In this document: positions 1 through 5,763 of the stretch, one piece after another | Layout: each line of letters begins with the position of its first letter | How positions within the stretch are numbered: position 1 is the first letter of the stretch | Assembly: GCA_003241215.1 (NCBI GenBank) | Contig: QFOL01000243.1 | Span: 1-5,910 of the forward strand | Source: Agrobacterium fabrum | Lineage (GTDB): Bacteria; Pseudomonadota; Alphaproteobacteria; Rhizobiales; Rhizobiaceae | Direction: 5' to 3' | DNA: 5,910 nt | The notes under the pieces: generated by a model | Told to the model about the DNA's origin: nothing | Seen by the model: the letters and a program-made list of their open reading frames with translations, nothing else | The model's database searches: none | Made by a program: the position numbers and the translations under genes

Positions 1-45
1 CCGGCGCCCTGCAAGGATTGCTTGGAAGTTGGCGAGGGCTGGTAA
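1..45 (+). CDS. Possible C-terminal end of a rightward gene, product unknown
   Basis: The first frame is open from base 1 to a TAA at 43-45 and would end PAPCKDCLEVGEGW. Most of its codons end in G or C, as in the real genes of this window; the other two rightward frames (stops at 54-56 and 68-70) show weaker third-position bias. A terminator just downstream fits a gene ending here, convergent with the leftward hydrolase gene. The stretch is too short to identify a family, although it has a CxxC pair. It could equally be non-coding. Confidence 0.2.
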   Translation, partial: PAPCKDCLEVGEGW

Positions 46-70
46 CACGTTCATGACAGGAAGGGAATAG

Positions 71-100
71 AAAAAACCCGGAATCGGCTTCCGGGCTTTC
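71..100 (-). terminator. Rho-independent, probably bidirectional terminator
   Basis: A perfect 7-bp stem (CCCGGAA at 77-83, TTCCGGG at 89-95) encloses a 5-base loop. Read on the minus strand the stem is followed by six T residues (71-76), which makes a textbook terminator for the leftward hydrolase gene. Read on the plus strand it is followed by CTTTCTCT, so it may also end a rightward gene arriving from the left. The hydrolase stop codon lies about 130 bases away, with the palindromic repeat between. Confidence 0.8.
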
Positions 101-123
101 TCTGTTGCTGCTTTGCAGCAGAT

Positions 124-230
124 GTTAAAGCGTGTCGTGTGGACCAATGTTCCACGCAACGCGCTTTAACTGCTTGTTTTTATGCATGTCGTTATCGCGA
201 AACCGCTCAGCACTTTTGCGCGACATGTAT
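124..230. repeat. RIME-like intergenic mosaic element with two large palindromes
   Basis: The first palindrome has 9-bp perfect outer arms, GTTAAAGCG (124-132) and CGCTTTAAC (162-170). Its inner 7-bp stem is GTGTGGA with TCCACGC (one G-U pair), with loop CCAATGT. The second has 10-bp arms (182-191 and 221-230, one G-U pair), then CGCGAAA paired with TTTTGCG, around an 11-base loop. Total length is about 107 bases. Two big palindromes in about 108 bases is the layout described for rhizobium-specific intergenic mosaic elements (RIME), and the motifs GTTAAAGCG and CATGTCGTTATC...CACTTTTGCG...GACATG look familiar from rhizobial intergenic DNA. The family name is from memory. A further 6-bp triloop hairpin (TGCTGC/GCAGCA, 106-120) sits between it and the terminator. 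The right arm touches the stop codon of the hydrolase gene. Confidence 0.7.
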
Positions 231-1234
231 CAGATGTCGAACTGGTAGGATTTCGGCACGAAACGATAACCCGTATCCAGCTTTTCCGCGTAGCCGACAG
301 AAGGGAAAGGCATGTGATAACCGAGGAAGGGCAACCGGTCGGTGGCGATCATGTCATAGACCTTCTTGCGCGTCGCAGCCGCGGCCGCCTTGTCCATGTC
401 GAACCTCACCTCCCAGTCCGGCCTTTGCAGCGAAAGCACGAAATGGTTGGCGGTATCCGCCGTCAGGATCAACTGTTTGCCTTCCGATTCGACACGGAAG
501 ATCATGTGCCCCGGCGAATGACCGAAAGCCGCCACGCCGGTGATCCCGGATACGACACTGGCGCCGTCGCCGATGAAGGTCGCCTTTTCCGCCAGCGGCT
601 TGACGTTGGCGAGAACGCCCTTGTGGCCGCCTTCCGCAGGCGTGCCGACACGCTTCTCATCCGCCCAGAAATCATATTCCGCCTGGCCGAAGACATAACG
701 CGCCTTTGAAAAGGCCGGAGCGCCCTTTTCCATCAGGCCGCCAATATGGTCGCCATGCATATGGGTCAGCACCACCACGGTTACATCCTCAGGCGCATAA
801 CCGGCCGCCGCCATGCCTTCGATCAGGCGGCCATTGCCAGCGCCACGGCCGGCCTCACCGAAACCGGTGTCGAACAGCACGAGATCGGAGCCGGTATTGA
901 CGAGGACCGGCGAGAAGGAATTGACGAATTGCTCCTTCGGCAGAAAATTGTCTTCCAGCAATTTGCCGACCGTCTCGGCCGACTGGTCGGTGCCGAAGGT
1001 CTCGCCGGGATTGGGGGCGGCGCGTGCGCCATCCTTCACCACCAGCACCTCGAAATTGCCGAGCTTGAAGCGATTGGTTTCAGGCGGCATCGCGTGTTCT
1101 ATCTCCATGGAGGTTTGCGGCTGGCTGGTCTGGGCGTTTGCGCTGCGCGCCATCAGCAACGGCGCGCCGAGAAGGCTTGCGCCCGCCGCACCGATGAGGC
1201 CGCGTCTGCTCATGCTCAAGGATTGGGTCATCAT
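230..1234 (-). CDS. Tat-exported MBL-fold metallohydrolase (methyl parathion hydrolase/lactonase-like)
   Basis: Encodes 334 residues. The N-terminus is a twin-arginine signal peptide: SRRGLIG at 8-14, a hydrophobic stretch, and likely cleavage after ANA (residue 34), so the enzyme should act in the periplasm. Metallo-beta-lactamase zinc motifs are complete: HMHGDH at 158-163, GHSPGH at 238-243, the bridging aspartate D260 in LTAD, and H307 in GYHMPFP. The FDTG strand (121-124), the DFW segment near 188-190 and the C-terminal GYRFVPKSY (322-330) resemble methyl parathion hydrolase, so the fold and subfamily are well supported. The substrate is not: lactones, organophosphates or other esters are all possible. 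The frame stays open well upstream of the chosen start, but ATG ATG at 1234/1231 has GGAGA just upstream and begins the signal peptide, whereas the upstream part is antisense to the MFS gene. Divergent from the MFS gene; the stop codon abuts the palindromic element. Confidence 0.9.
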   Translation of the reverse strand: MMTQSLSMSRRGLIGAAGASLLGAPLLMARSANAQTSQPQTSMEIEHAMPPETNRFKLGNFEVLVVKDGARAAPNPGETFGTDQSAETVGKLLEDNFLPKEQFVNSFSPVLVNTGSDLVLFDTGFGEAGRGAGNGRLIEGMAAAGYAPEDVTVVVLTHMHGDHIGGLMEKGAPAFSKARYVFGQAEYDFWADEKRVGTPAEGGHKGVLANVKPLAEKATFIGDGASVVSGITGVAAFGHSPGHMIFRVESEGKQLILTADTANHFVLSLQRPDWEVRFDMDKAAAAATRKKVYDMIATDRLPFLGYHMPFPSVGYAEKLDTGYRFVPKSYQFDI

Positions 1235-1238
1235 CTTG

Positions 1239-1243
1239 TCTCC
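1239..1243 (-). promoter_or_regulatory. Ribosome binding site of the hydrolase gene
   Basis: On the minus strand GGAGA ends 4 bases before the first ATG (1234) and 7 before the second (1231). It decides the start: the open frame extends more than 300 codons further upstream, but only this position has a Shine-Dalgarno sequence next to a signal-peptide start. Confidence 0.7.
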
Positions 1244-1315
1244 GATATCGCCAATTGAACTGGCCCAACGGACAATAAAGCGAGAAAGTTGCAAGAAAAC
1301 CGGCCTCACGCAGGT

Positions 1316-1344
1316 TTGATCGGAACTTGAGAAATTGATAATTA
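1316..1344 (+). promoter_or_regulatory. Candidate sigma-70 promoter for the MFS gene
   Basis: TTGATC (1316-1321) and TAATTA (1339-1344) are separated by 17 bases, a fair match to a housekeeping promoter, in the most AT-rich part of the divergent intergenic region. Transcription would start near 1351, about 25 bases before the ribosome binding site. The assignment is inference from sequence; an operator could overlap it. Confidence 0.4.
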
Positions 1345-1359
1345 ACGTGTTGGCAAGCC

Positions 1360-1380
1360 CGCCTATCAGGCGTAGGAGGG
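1360..1380 (+). promoter_or_regulatory. Leader hairpin and ribosome binding site of the MFS gene
   Basis: A small hairpin (CGCCT, loop ATC, AGGCG; 1360-1372) directly precedes a strong Shine-Dalgarno sequence AGGAGGG (1374-1380). An in-frame TAG at 1373-1375 limits how far upstream the MFS start can lie. The SD is 13 bases from the TTG at 1394 and 43 from the ATG at 1424, so it favours the TTG, at a longer than ideal spacing. Confidence 0.5.
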
Positions 1381-1393
1381 ACAGCGATATCCT

Positions 1394-2821
1394 TTGTCGC
1401 AGCGGAAAGCCGCAGGCAGCCTCATGAACCGCATCATTCCCCTCATCCTGGCAGTCGCTCTTTTCATGGAGCAGATGGACTCCACCGTCATCGCCACTTC
1501 GCTTCCGGCCATAGCGGCAGACCTCAATGTCGGCCCGATTACCCTCAAGCTGGCGCTGACGGCCTATATGGTGTCGCTGGCGATCTTCATTCCCATCAGC
1601 GGCTGGATGGCCGACAAATACGGCGCGAAGAAAATCTTCCGTCTCGCCATCGGCGTCTTCGTGGTGGGATCGATCTGCTGCGCGGTCTCGTCGTCGGTGT
1701 TCGAATTCGTGCTCTCGCGTTTCCTGCAGGGCATGGGCGGGGCGATGATGACGCCTGTCGGCCGTCTCGTTCTGCTGCGGACGACGAAACGGACCGAACT
1801 CGTCTCCGCCATGGCGCTGCTGACGATACCGGCGCTTGTCGGGCCGCTCACCGGCCCGCCGATCGGCGGTTTCATCACCACCTATTTTTCCTGGCACTGG
1901 ATTTTCCTGATCAACGTACCCATCGGCGTCATCGGCATCTGGCTTTCGACGATCTTCCTGCCGGAAATCGAGACCACCAACCCGCCGCCGATGGACGGCA
2001 AGGGTTTCGCTCTGTCCGGCATCGCGGCTTCCGGGGTCGTGTTCGGCCTGTCGGTGGTCAGCCTGCCGGCCCTGCCGCCGGCCATCGGCATTGCCTCGAC
2101 GATTATCGGTTTCATCTGCGGTTTTCTTTACATCCGCCACGCCGCGCGCCACCCCGCCCCCATTCTGGATTTCCGCATTTTCCAGAATGCGACCTTCCGG
2201 GCGGCGACCGTCGGCGGCACCGTTTTCCGCATTTCGACAGGCGCCATTCCCTTCCTGATGCCGCTGATGCTGCAGATCGGTTTCGGGCTCAATCCGTTCC
2301 AGTCAGGCATGATCACCTTTGCCGGCGCAATCGGAGCGATTACCACGAAATTCATGGCCAAGCGGGTGTTTGCGGCAACGGGGTTCCGCTCGACGCTGAT
2401 CGGGGCCGGCATTGTCGGCGCCTGCACCACGCTCGCCAACAGCTTCTTCACGCCTGAGACGCCTTACGCGCTGATCATGATCTTCCTTGTCACGGCGGGA
2501 TTTGCGCGGTCCTTCTTCTTCACCGGATCGAACGCGCTCAGCTATTCCGATATCGAGGACAGCCAGGCCAGCCAGGCGACCTCGATGGCGTCGGTGCTGC
2601 AGCAGATCAGCCTGGCGCTTGGCGTGGCTTTCGCCGCTTCCATTCTGGAAGTCAGCAGCATGATGTCGGGCACGCATCTGCAGCTTGCCGATTTCCACAT
2701 CGCCTTCACCATCGTCGCGCTCGTCTCGCTGTTCGCCATCGTGCCGATCATCCGCATGGACGCGCAGGCCGGTGCGGCCGTTTCCGGCCACCGCGGCAAG
2801 GTTTCGCAACCGGCGGAGTAA
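1394..2821 (+). CDS. MFS transporter, DHA2 (14-helix) drug:H+ antiporter type
   Basis: Encodes 475 residues from the TTG at 1394, or 465 from the ATG at 1424. The protein is a polytopic inner-membrane protein with about 14 hydrophobic segments, the first near residues 14-27 and the last near 433-453. Family marks are MDSTVIATSLP (28-38), typical of DHA2 proteins; the motif A loop GWMADKYGAKK (70-80) between helices 2 and 3; and the helix 5 antiporter motif around GPLTGPPIGG (150-159). The closest well-known relatives in style are HsrA/YieO and EmrB of E. coli, so proton-driven export of a small molecule is likely; the substrate cannot be read from sequence. No membrane-fusion partner (EmrA-like) is present beside it. 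It is divergent from the periplasmic hydrolase and converges on rlmE with no spacer. Start choice: only the TTG has a Shine-Dalgarno sequence within plausible range, but the ATG gives an equally sensible N-terminus. Confidence 0.92.
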   Translation: MSQRKAAGSLMNRIIPLILAVALFMEQMDSTVIATSLPAIAADLNVGPITLKLALTAYMVSLAIFIPISGWMADKYGAKKIFRLAIGVFVVGSICCAVSSSVFEFVLSRFLQGMGGAMMTPVGRLVLLRTTKRTELVSAMALLTIPALVGPLTGPPIGGFITTYFSWHWIFLINVPIGVIGIWLSTIFLPEIETTNPPPMDGKGFALSGIAASGVVFGLSVVSLPALPPAIGIASTIIGFICGFLYIRHAARHPAPILDFRIFQNATFRAATVGGTVFRISTGAIPFLMPLMLQIGFGLNPFQSGMITFAGAIGAITTKFMAKRVFAATGFRSTLIGAGIVGACTTLANSFFTPETPYALIMIFLVTAGFARSFFFTGSNALSYSDIEDSQASQATSMASVLQQISLALGVAFAASILEVSSMMSGTHLQLADFHIAFTIVALVSLFAIVPIIRMDAQAGAAVSGHRGKVSQPAE

Positions 2822-3562
2822 TCAGTCTTCGGAAGCCCCTTCGGCTTCCGCGCCGTCATGTGGCTCGTTCTTGCGGCCCTTGAAGTGCTTGGCAAGCAGG
2901 AACATTTCCACCGATTCCGAGCGTGAGGACGCCGGCTTGATATGCAGCACCTGCTTGAAGTTCTTCTTCAGCATGTCGAGAAGCTGCTTTTCCGTGCCGC
3001 CCTGAAAGGTCTTGGCGAGGAAATGGCCGCCTTCCGCCAGCACCTGAACGGCGAAATCGGCAGCGACTTCGCACAGATGCATGGTGCGGATGTGGTCGGT
3101 CTTCTGGTGCCCTGTGGTCGGCGCAGCCATATCCGACAACACCAGATCGGGCGTGCCGCCGACGGCTTCCATCAGTTTTTCCGGTGCGCTCGGATCGAGG
3201 AAGTCGAGCTGCAGGATCTTGACGCCAGGAATGGGGTCGATCTCGAGGAAATCGATGGCCGCGACGCGGATATCGTCCTCGGTCGAATCCGTCACCTTGG
3301 CGGCGATCTGCGACCAGCTGCCGGGGGCGGCGCCAAGGTCGATGATGCGGCGCGCGCCTTTCAGGATCTGGTGCTTGTCGTTGATTTCCAAAAGCTTGAA
3401 GGCGGCGCGGGCGCGATAGCCCTCAAGCTTGGCGCGCTGCACATAGGGGTCGTTGATATGACGTTCCAGCCAGCGGCGCGACGAGGCCTTGAGCTTGGTC
3501 TTCTTGACCTTCTGGCCGATCTTGCGGCCGGTGCGGTTGTTGCTTGTCGGCGCCTTGCTCAT
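2822..3562 (-). CDS. rlmE: 23S rRNA (uridine-2552-2'-O)-methyltransferase RlmE (FtsJ/RrmJ)
   Basis: Encodes 246 residues. RlmE uses SAM to methylate the 2'-OH of U2552 in the A loop of 23S rRNA, a late step of 50S assembly in the cytoplasm. Visible landmarks are the SAM-binding loop [11 protein letters not shown] (75-85), [10 protein letters not shown] (143-152), FLAKTFQGG (181-189) and the RNA-binding entry [12 protein letters not shown] (49-60). The family catalytic tetrad K-D-K-E maps to K56, D144, K184 and E219. A basic N-terminal tail ([19 protein letters not shown], 12-30) and a short acidic C-terminal tail extend the core beyond the shorter enterobacterial form, as is usual in rhizobia. 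The start at 3562 is chosen because it has GGAAGG six bases upstream and overlaps the stop of the preceding gene as ATGA; an in-frame ATG at 3625 has no good ribosome binding site. Second gene of an operon with ppx. Confidence 0.95.
   Translation of the reverse strand: MSKAPTSNNRTGRKIGQKVKKTKLKASSRRWLERHINDPYVQRAKLEGYRARAAFKLLEINDKHQILKGARRIIDLGAAPGSWSQIAAKVTDSTEDDIRVAAIDFLEIDPIPGVKILQLDFLDPSAPEKLMEAVGGTPDLVLSDMAAPTTGHQKTDHIRTMHLCEVAADFAVQVLAEGGHFLAKTFQGGTEKQLLDMLKKNFKQVLHIKPASSRSESVEMFLLAKHFKGRKNEPHDGAEAEGASED
2830..2850. terminator. Hairpin inside the rlmE 3' end, next to the MFS stop codon
   Basis: A perfect 8-bp stem (CGGAAGCC at 2830-2837, GGCTTCCG at 2843-2850) with a 5-base loop begins 8 bases after the MFS stop codon, within the last codons of rlmE. 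Neither side has a T tract, so it is not a canonical rho-independent terminator. It is the only strong hairpin seen near the junction and could set the 3' end of the MFS mRNA by blocking exonucleases, or have no role. Confidence 0.35.
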
Positions 3563-5148
3563 GTCAAACCTTCCGTCCTGTCCTGCCTTGCCATCTGCAT
3601 GCGCCTTATCCGGTTGCGCCGCCATGCGCCGTCATCCGCCATCATATCCGTCAACAGGCCCTCGCGCAGGCCGCGATCCGCCACGCGCATGCGGCGCGCC
3701 GGCCAGCGGCGGCGAATGGCCTCCAGGATGGCGCAGCCGGCCAGAACCAGATCGGCCCTGTCAGGCCCGATGCAGGCATTGGCGGCGCGGCCGGCGAAAT
3801 CCCATGCGAGCAGCTTGTCCTGCATCGCCGTCACCTCGGCATCGGAAAGCCAGAGGCCATCCACCTTGCGGCGATCGTATCGTGGCAGATCGAGATGGAC
3901 GCCGGCAAGCGTCGTCACCGTACCGGAGGTTCCGATCAGGTGAAAATCCTCGTGATGGGTTTGCGGCGCGAGAGGCGGGCAATGGAAGGCATCGAGCAGC
4001 CCTTCGACTTCCCGCACCATGGCTGCGAAGACGTCCGGCGTCACATCGCGCCCGCCATGGCGTTCCGAAAGCGTGACGACGCCAACCGGCAGAGAGGTCC
4101 AGTGGGTGATGTGGTTGGCCAATCGATTCGAGCGATTTTCGCCGACCTTGATGACCGCGATTTCCGACGATCCGCCGCCAATATCGAACAGCACGACGGA
4201 ACGCGCCTCGCGACCGACGAGCGATGCGCAGCCGGAAACAGCAAGCCGGGCTTCCGTCTCGCGGCTGATGATTTCAAGCTTCAGTCCCGTTTCCCGCGTG
4301 ACACGCGCCAGAAATTCCTCGCCATTCACCGCAGCGCGGCAGGCCTCGGTGGCGATGAGCCGCATGCGCCGTATCGGGCGGCCCGAAAGTTTCGTGGAGC
4401 AGACCTTGAGCGCTTCCACCGCGCGATCCATCGCATCATCGGAAAGGCGGCCGCTCGATACGAGCCCCTCACCCAGCCGGACGATGCGCGAGAAGGCGTC
4501 AACAACCCGGAACTGGCCGGGCCGCGTCGGCTGCGCGATCAGGAGGCGGCAATTATTGGTGCCGAGATCGAGCGCCGCATACATATCCGCCGGCGGTTCC
4601 TGGCCATGCTCATGCTGGCGGCCGGCATGGCGCGCGGATATTTCCGATTGCGGGCGATGTTGTTCCTGTGACGCGCCATTGGCGCGGCCGTTCAGCTTGC
4701 CGATATGTTTCGGCGCATGGGCGGGAACCAGGGGGCGTCCCTGCGGATCACGCCCGCGCGGATCGCGGTGCCCGCGTTTGCGGTTGCGCGACTTTCGCCC
4801 GCCGCCGGGCGGCACCGAAGATGGAGTGGCGCCGTCGGGTATGGCTGGAGCCTGCGCCTGCACCGTGGAGGCTGGCGCCGTCTGCGGGGATGCGCCCTTG
4901 CCGCGAGAGCGCCTGCGGCGCTTTCTCTTGCGCGGCTCGGCATCCGGCTCGAGAGCCGATACGTAAGAGGAACCGGCCGGAACATCCGCGGCAACATCAT
5001 GCGACAACACAGCGGCGTCACGGGGTTTGCCGTCACGCTTGTGTTTCTTGCCACGACGGGATCGCTTCGCTTTCCCTTTGTTCGCCACCGACGCCCCTTG
5101 TTCCGACGGCTTTGGGCCGTTTCCGGGGTCGATCACTGTCTTGTCCAT
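3559..5148 (-). CDS. ppx: Ppx/GppA family phosphatase with long basic N-terminal extension
   Basis: Encodes 529 residues from the ATG at 5148. The C-terminal part (from about 189) is a complete ASKHA-fold Ppx/GppA domain: [14 protein letters not shown] (192-205, phosphate loop 1), ATEACRAA (266-273), the acidic signature ISRETEARL (294-302), [12 protein letters not shown] (321-332, phosphate loop 2), [11 protein letters not shown] and [11 protein letters not shown] (406-416). The family hydrolyses polyphosphate ends and/or the 5'-phosphate of pppGpp; sequence alone does not separate the two activities. The C-terminal HD-like domain of long E. coli-type enzymes is absent. Residues 1-188 look disordered and carry Arg/Lys clusters near 25-38, 73-85 and 118-132. 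The start is uncertain: in-frame ATGs at 5148, 5190 and 5259 all lack a clear Shine-Dalgarno sequence. 5148 is preferred because a promoter-like sequence lies at 5208-5236. Overlaps rlmE by 4 bases. The symbol is a family-level choice. Confidence 0.9.
   Translation of the reverse strand: MDKTVIDPGNGPKPSEQGASVANKGKAKRSRRGKKHKRDGKPRDAAVLSHDVAADVPAGSSYVSALEPDAEPRKRKRRRRSRGKGASPQTAPASTVQAQAPAIPDGATPSSVPPGGGRKSRNRKRGHRDPRGRDPQGRPLVPAHAPKHIGKLNGRANGASQEQHRPQSEISARHAGRQHEHGQEPPADMYAALDLGTNNCRLLIAQPTRPGQFRVVDAFSRIVRLGEGLVSSGRLSDDAMDRAVEALKVCSTKLSGRPIRRMRLIATEACRAAVNGEEFLARVTRETGLKLEIISRETEARLAVSGCASLVGREARSVVLFDIGGGSSEIAVIKVGENRSNRLANHITHWTSLPVGVVTLSERHGGRDVTPDVFAAMVREVEGLLDAFHCPPLAPQTHHEDFHLIGTSGTVTTLAGVHLDLPRYDRRKVDGLWLSDAEVTAMQDKLLAWDFAGRAANACIGPDRADLVLAGCAILEAIRRRWPARRMRVADRGLREGLLTDMMADDGAWRRNRIRRMQMARQDRTEGLT
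3569..3574 (-). promoter_or_regulatory. Ribosome binding site of rlmE, inside the end of ppx
   Basis: GGAAGG on the minus strand lies six bases before the rlmE ATG (3562) and within the last codons of ppx. Together with the ATGA stop-start overlap it points to translational coupling and fixes the rlmE start. Confidence 0.7.
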
Positions 5149-5207
5149 TTCGCCGCGCACGAGCGTAGACGCTATGCTGCTGGCTTTCATAAGGTTTCGT
5201 TGGGTGG

Positions 5208-5236
5208 ACAATACCAGCGCGAGAGATTTTAGCCAA
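5208..5236 (-). promoter_or_regulatory. Candidate sigma-70 promoter for ppx-rlmE
   Basis: On the minus strand TTGGCT (5236-5231) and TATTGT (5213-5208) are separated by 17 bases. Transcription would begin near 5201, giving a leader of about 50 bases to the ATG at 5148. If real, it excludes the longest reading of ppx from 5259, whose first codons would lie within or upstream of the promoter. The local AT content is higher than in the flanking coding DNA. Confidence 0.4.
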
Positions 5237-5403
5237 ATGGTTTTTGCCGCGCTGCCCATGGCATGGATCCGCGCGTCATGACGGAGACGTGCGGATCACG
5301 GCAGTCGCGCGATGATTTTTGAAGATTCCCGAAATCGGCAGGTCAATCTGCGAGGGGAGAAGGCTTGCGCAAGGCACAAAGAGCCATCAAGCCGGGGAGA
5401 AAC

Positions 5404-5454
5404 TCCCCTCTCCCGGTAAGTCCTTGTGACCTATGAACTTACTGGAAGAGGGGA
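5404..5454 (-). terminator. Long hairpin directly downstream of tRNA-His, likely transcript end
   Basis: Two 18-base arms (5404-5421 and 5437-5454) pair with 16 Watson-Crick pairs, one G-U pair and one mismatch around a 15-base loop. On the minus strand the hairpin begins one base after the tRNA CCA end and is followed by GTTTCTC, a weak U tract. A competing perfect 6-bp hairpin (GGGGAG, loop TTT, CTCCCC on the minus strand; 5394-5408) shares its distal arm. It most likely ends the tRNA transcript and guides 3' processing; termination efficiency cannot be judged. Confidence 0.65.
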
Positions 5455-5455
5455 A

Positions 5456-5532
5456 TGGTACGGTTGAGTGGGGTCGAACCACCGACCTCAGGTGCCACAA
5501 ACCTGCGCTCTAACCAACTGAGCTACAACCGC
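5456..5532 (-). tRNA. tRNA-His (anticodon GTG)
   Basis: A 77-base cloverleaf with encoded CCA (5458-5456). Acceptor 5' strand is GCGGTTG and 3' strand CAACCGT. The D arm is GCTC/GAGC, the anticodon stem CAGGT/ACCTG with loop TTGTGGC (GTG at 5498-5496), the variable loop has 5 bases, and the T arm is GGTGG-TTCGACC-CCACT. The discriminator is A73 (5459) and the first acceptor pair is G1-U72. Position -1 is T (5533), so the extra G-1 found in most tRNA-His is not encoded. Loss of G-1 together with A73 is known for a large group of alphaproteobacteria, whose histidyl-tRNA synthetase has changed its recognition to match. The tRNA reads histidine codons CAC and CAU. Confidence 0.97.
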
Positions 5533-5565
5533 ACATGAAACGCCGAAGCGGCGTCACGGGGGGTG

Positions 5566-5593
5566 ACATAAAAGGTGTTTCCCCCATTTGCAA
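5566..5593 (-). promoter_or_regulatory. Candidate promoter of tRNA-His
   Basis: On the minus strand TTGCAA (5593-5588) and TTATGT (5571-5566) are separated by 16 bases, with a G/C-rich stretch between the likely start (near 5559) and the tRNA. The short 5' leader contains a 6-bp hairpin (ACGCCG/CGGCGT at 5540-5554), which RNase P would remove with the leader. Match to consensus is moderate. Confidence 0.35.
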
Positions 5594-5747
5594 GTGCCTC
5601 TTCGAATTTTGCGAAAAAAGCCATCGAAAGGCAAGAGCTTTTCAAGCGGCCGGGCTGACGAGAAGAGGCGGCGACAGACCTGTTGATGTTAACTCTATTT
5701 GGCGATTCATCCGGCGGATGGTGGACCGGACCGCGCTGTGAAGTTAT

Positions 5748-5763
5748 TTAAAATTCTGTTAAC
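5748..5763 (+). promoter_or_regulatory. CtrA-like box (TTAA-N7-TTAAC)
   Basis: TTAA (5748-5751), seven bases AATTCTG, then TTAAC (5759-5763) is a perfect match to the full-site consensus of CtrA, the cell-cycle response regulator of alphaproteobacteria. It lies about 87 bases upstream of the ATG at 5850 in the promoter position of that gene. A second TTAAC half-site lies at 5689-5693. An AT-rich spacer raises the chance of a random match, so binding is inference. Confidence 0.4.

Larger units (their letters stand above)
5149..5455. other. Intergenic region between ppx and tRNA-His
   Basis: No convincing gene is seen. From left to right it holds the alternative ppx starts (5190, 5259), the candidate ppx promoter (5208-5236), and a nested inverted repeat (7-bp arms GATCCGC at 5266-5272 and GCGGATC at 5291-5297 around the perfect palindrome CGTCATGACG at 5274-5283). 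There is a 10-base palindrome CTTGCGCAAG (5364-5373), and finally the hairpin that follows the tRNA. The nested repeat lies upstream of the ppx promoter and could be a regulator site, but no known operator is recognised. Confidence 0.45.

Noticed and set aside
1272..1300. Promoter for the hydrolase gene (TATTGT at 1277-1272 on the minus strand)
   Set aside because: The -10 match is fair, but the hexamer 17 bases upstream (GTTTTC) is poor, and the better TTGCAA at 1289-1294 is only 11 bases away. A promoter must exist here but I cannot place it.
1235..2152. Upstream extension of the hydrolase frame on the minus strand, which would give a 640-residue protein
   Set aside because: The extra 306 residues lie antisense to the MFS gene and across the divergent promoters, have a charged low-complexity composition with no domain, and precede a clear signal-peptide start with a ribosome binding site. 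Long antisense open frames are expected in GC-rich coding DNA.
3563..3625. Longer RlmE starting at the ATG at 3625
   Set aside because: No good ribosome binding site, and the 21 extra residues would overlap the ppx end. The start at 3562 has GGAAGG at ideal spacing and the ATGA overlap.
2942..4966. Long rightward open frames (333, 375 and 315 residues) opposite rlmE and ppx
   Set aside because: They are antisense shadows of two well-identified genes, show no recognisable motif, and are rich in Arg, Ala and His as expected from reading GC-rich codons backwards.
5535..5741. Small rightward frame beside tRNA-His
   Set aside because: It has no Shine-Dalgarno sequence, covers the tRNA leader and promoter, and its composition does not resemble the real genes here.
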